Below, in pieces: positions 34,432-35,860 of a stretch of DNA of 35,860 nucleotides. Each line of letters begins with the position of its first letter. Within the stretch, counting starts at the first letter, position 1. Made by a program: the position numbers and the translations under genes. This stretch comes from Acaryochloris sp. IP29b_bin.176 (GTDB lineage Bacteria > Cyanobacteriota > Cyanobacteriia > Thermosynechococcales > Thermosynechococcaceae): the NCBI GenBank assembly GCA_028285315.1, contig JANQPU010000201.1, forward strand, positions 1-35,860. The letters run 5' to 3'. Under the pieces are notes generated by a model that did no database searches, was not told the origin of the DNA, and saw only the letters and a program-made list of their open reading frames with translations.

Positions 34432-34668
34432 ATGTCTGAACCCGTTGTTGCAGCAAAGAAGCCTGCTGTCGTGACCTTAGAACCAGGCACCTATGCTTGG
34501 TGTACCTGCGGCCAATCAGAAAATCAACCCTTTTGTGACGGTTCCCATAAAGGAACAGGCTTCACGCCAATGACTTTCAAAATTGAGGAGGAAAAGCAGG
34601 TCGCATTGTGTCAATGCAAGCATACGAATGAGCCGCCCTTCTGCGATGGTAGTCACACTCAGCTATAG
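34432..34668 (+). CDS. Small twin-CDGSH iron-sulfur protein
   Basis: This 78-residue protein carries two CDGSH motifs, each C-x-C-x2-[ST]-x3-P-x-C-D-G-S-H: CTCGQSENQPFCDGSH and CQCKHTNEPPFCDGSH. Each should bind one redox-active [2Fe-2S] cluster with three Cys and one His. It has no membrane anchor, unlike the animal mitoNEET proteins. I chose the ATG at 34432, with AAAGGAG six bases upstream; the open frame continues upstream to 34333 without support. The protein is similar to small bacterial CDGSH proteins with possible roles in iron or redox handling. It is monocistronic as far as can be seen. Confidence 0.93.
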   Translation: MSEPVVAAKKPAVVTLEPGTYAWCTCGQSENQPFCDGSHKGTGFTPMTFKIEEEKQVALCQCKHTNEPPFCDGSHTQL

Positions 34669-34912
34669 CTTCAGCCTCATCCAGCCTTTCCGCAAGTCCA
34701 AGGCAATGTTGAAATGAATTATGGAGTCTGAGAGGCTCAATCAACCCTCATTCAATAGGTTTATCCATGTTCTTTAGATCCAACACCCAACAATCACCAA
34801 ACTCAATCACCTCCAAATAGCGACTTCAAGTAAAACCAGTCTATGAATATACCCCTTCTTTCCTAAAAGACCTGGGACAATTCAGAAGAGTATTTTTGGG
34901 AGCTGTTTATCA

Positions 34913-35554
34913 ATGGGACTACTGGTATATTTTTTGCGGCATGGAGAGACCCCATCTAGCTTGAGCGGCGGCTTCTGCGGTGAGCTTGATTTAGAGTTAA
35001 CCGACCAGGGCAAAGCAATGGCTGCGGAGTTTGCACAAGCCTATGCTCACCTGCCCTGGCAGGCTATTTTTGCCAGTCCAATGAAACGCACAGTTGCAAC
35101 GGCTGAACCGCTTTGCGAGACACTAGGAATGGAGCCACATATCCGAGAAGGTCTGCGGGAGATGAGTTTTGGTGCCTGGGAAGAGAAGGCTCGCGAAGAA
35201 GTCAAATCGCGATACTTAGAAGACTATATTCGCTGGATGACTGAGCCTGCCTGGAATGCACCAACGGGTGGAGGAGAAACAGCGATTGAGGTGGCCAACC
35301 GAGCAATGCCAGTGATTGCAGAGATTGAAGACACCTGTAGTGATGGACCTGTGTTAGTGGTCGCTCACAAAACAACGATTCGGATCATCTTGTGCCAACT
35401 GTTAGGAATAGATTTGGGACGTTATCGCGATCGCATTGACTGCTTGGCAGGATCAATCAGCATCGTGAAATTCGATGAGCATGGTCCCCTATTGCAAAAG
35501 CTAGGAGATCGGGCCTATATGTCCGATGCGCTGCAAAAACGACTGGGCACCTAG
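34913..35554 (+). CDS. Histidine phosphatase superfamily protein (phosphoglycerate-mutase-like)
   Basis: This 213-residue cytosolic protein has the catalytic LRHGET motif at the N-terminus (VYFLRHGETPSS), the FASPMKRTVATAEP segment, the acid residue in GLREMSFGAWEEK and the second catalytic histidine in VLVVAHKTTIRI. These identify a branch-1 histidine phosphatase. Substrate cannot be decided: relatives include cofactor-dependent phosphoglycerate mutase-like and alpha-ribazole or sugar-phosphate phosphatases. The ATG has no clear ribosome binding site. It lies alone on the + strand at the right edge of the window. Confidence 0.92.
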   Translation: MGLLVYFLRHGETPSSLSGGFCGELDLELTDQGKAMAAEFAQAYAHLPWQAIFASPMKRTVATAEPLCETLGMEPHIREGLREMSFGAWEEKAREEVKSRYLEDYIRWMTEPAWNAPTGGGETAIEVANRAMPVIAEIEDTCSDGPVLVVAHKTTIRIILCQLLGIDLGRYRDRIDCLAGSISIVKFDEHGPLLQKLGDRAYMSDALQKRLGT

Positions 35555-35860
35555 GTCCAAAATCAGTTCACCCCAAGTAGGTGGTAAGTGGAGTAAAGAT
35601 TATTTTTGATGCCCAACCTGCAGTTTGGACTATACGGGAAGGCCTGACCATTTAGTCATTGGGAAGCTATCACACTCGGGATTAAAAAACGCCCTCTAAT
35701 GATCAGATGCTCTAACTAAAGAAATTTCTTTAGTGCATAACCAACCCCATTTTCCCTGACACTAAGAGCTGATTTCTAAAGAAGGTATAAAGCGGACAAG
35801 TTAGGTCAGAAGTGTGCGATAGCGTTTGTGCATTCAGTCCAAACTACTTTCTTGAATGTA
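35555..35860. other. Right-edge non-coding region with a 20-bp palindrome
   Basis: No gene is seen in these 306 bases. The perfect palindrome ACTAAAGAAATTTCTTTAGT lies at 35715-35734, and a related word, TTTCTAAAGAA, at about 35773-35783. This looks like an operator-type site for a gene beyond the window or a short hairpin, but no promoter can be placed with confidence. Confidence 0.5.

Noticed and set aside
1..35860. CRISPR arrays, rRNA, tRNA genes and complete insertion sequences.
   Set aside because: I saw no regular repeat-spacer arrays, no tRNA cloverleaf and no intact transposase with terminal repeats. The only transposase-like piece is the helix-turn-helix protein at 15856-16467. A covariance-model scan would be needed to exclude small RNAs.

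Overview
The window looks cyanobacterial. The HIP1 octamer GCGATCGC is scattered through it (near 200, 2213, 2824, 4618, 8160, 10271, 19229, 23170, 27581, 30972, 32303 and 33137). The gene families fit: a five-subunit bidirectional Hox hydrogenase, a GH100 neutral invertase, cyanobacterial hypothetical families, and a double-glycine peptide cluster with a C39 transporter. The plasmid or species cannot be read from the sequence; an Acaryochloris-like origin is only a guess.

Layout. (1) 0.4-10.8 kb, + strand: a two-domain universal stress protein, then hoxE-hoxF, two small hypothetical genes, hoxU, hoxY, a CBS-domain gene, a bactofilin-like membrane protein, a second CBS-domain gene, and hoxH. 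Together hoxEFUYH encode the complete NAD(P)-linked [NiFe] hydrogenase. (2) 11.0-22.3 kb: an AT-rich peptide (RiPP-type) island. On the - strand are a precursor with a GG leader and a (Gly-Lys)16 core, an APH-fold kinase, a HopA1-family protein (phospho-lyase candidate) and a 2-oxoglutarate/Fe(II) oxygenase. Divergently on the + strand are a helix-turn-helix protein derived from an IS630-type transposase, a cNMP-C39-ABC exporter, an HlyD adaptor fused to a degenerate receiver domain, and a SurA-like prolyl isomerase. (3) 22.5-29.1 kb, - strand: the hydrogenase maturation operon, read hoxW-hypA-hypB-host attachment protein-DUF1614-adenosine-specific kinase-hypF-hypC. hypD and hypE are not in the window. 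(4) 29.8-35.6 kb: a secreted hypothetical, a UbiA prenyltransferase, a single-domain universal stress protein, neutral invertase, an acidic repeat protein, a twin-CDGSH iron-sulfur protein and a histidine phosphatase.

How the parts work together. The flanks are one functional unit: HoxEFU is the diaphorase, HoxYH the hydrogenase, HypABCF insert the metals and CN ligands, and HoxW trims HoxH. The island between them is unrelated to hydrogenase and is the most unusual part. APH kinase plus HopA1 lyase is the pair that makes dehydroamino acids in class V lanthipeptides and thioviridamide-type peptides, yet this core has no Ser, Thr or Cys. The accompanying oxygenase suggests that hydroxylated lysines may be the kinase/lyase substrates. 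That is a hypothesis, not something the sequence proves.

Short dispersed repeats (AACTCAAAACT type, and a GGAGACGCTTCGCGAAC palindrome) decorate the hox/hyp parts. One copy lies in frame inside hypF. I see no copy of comparable length in the peptide island.
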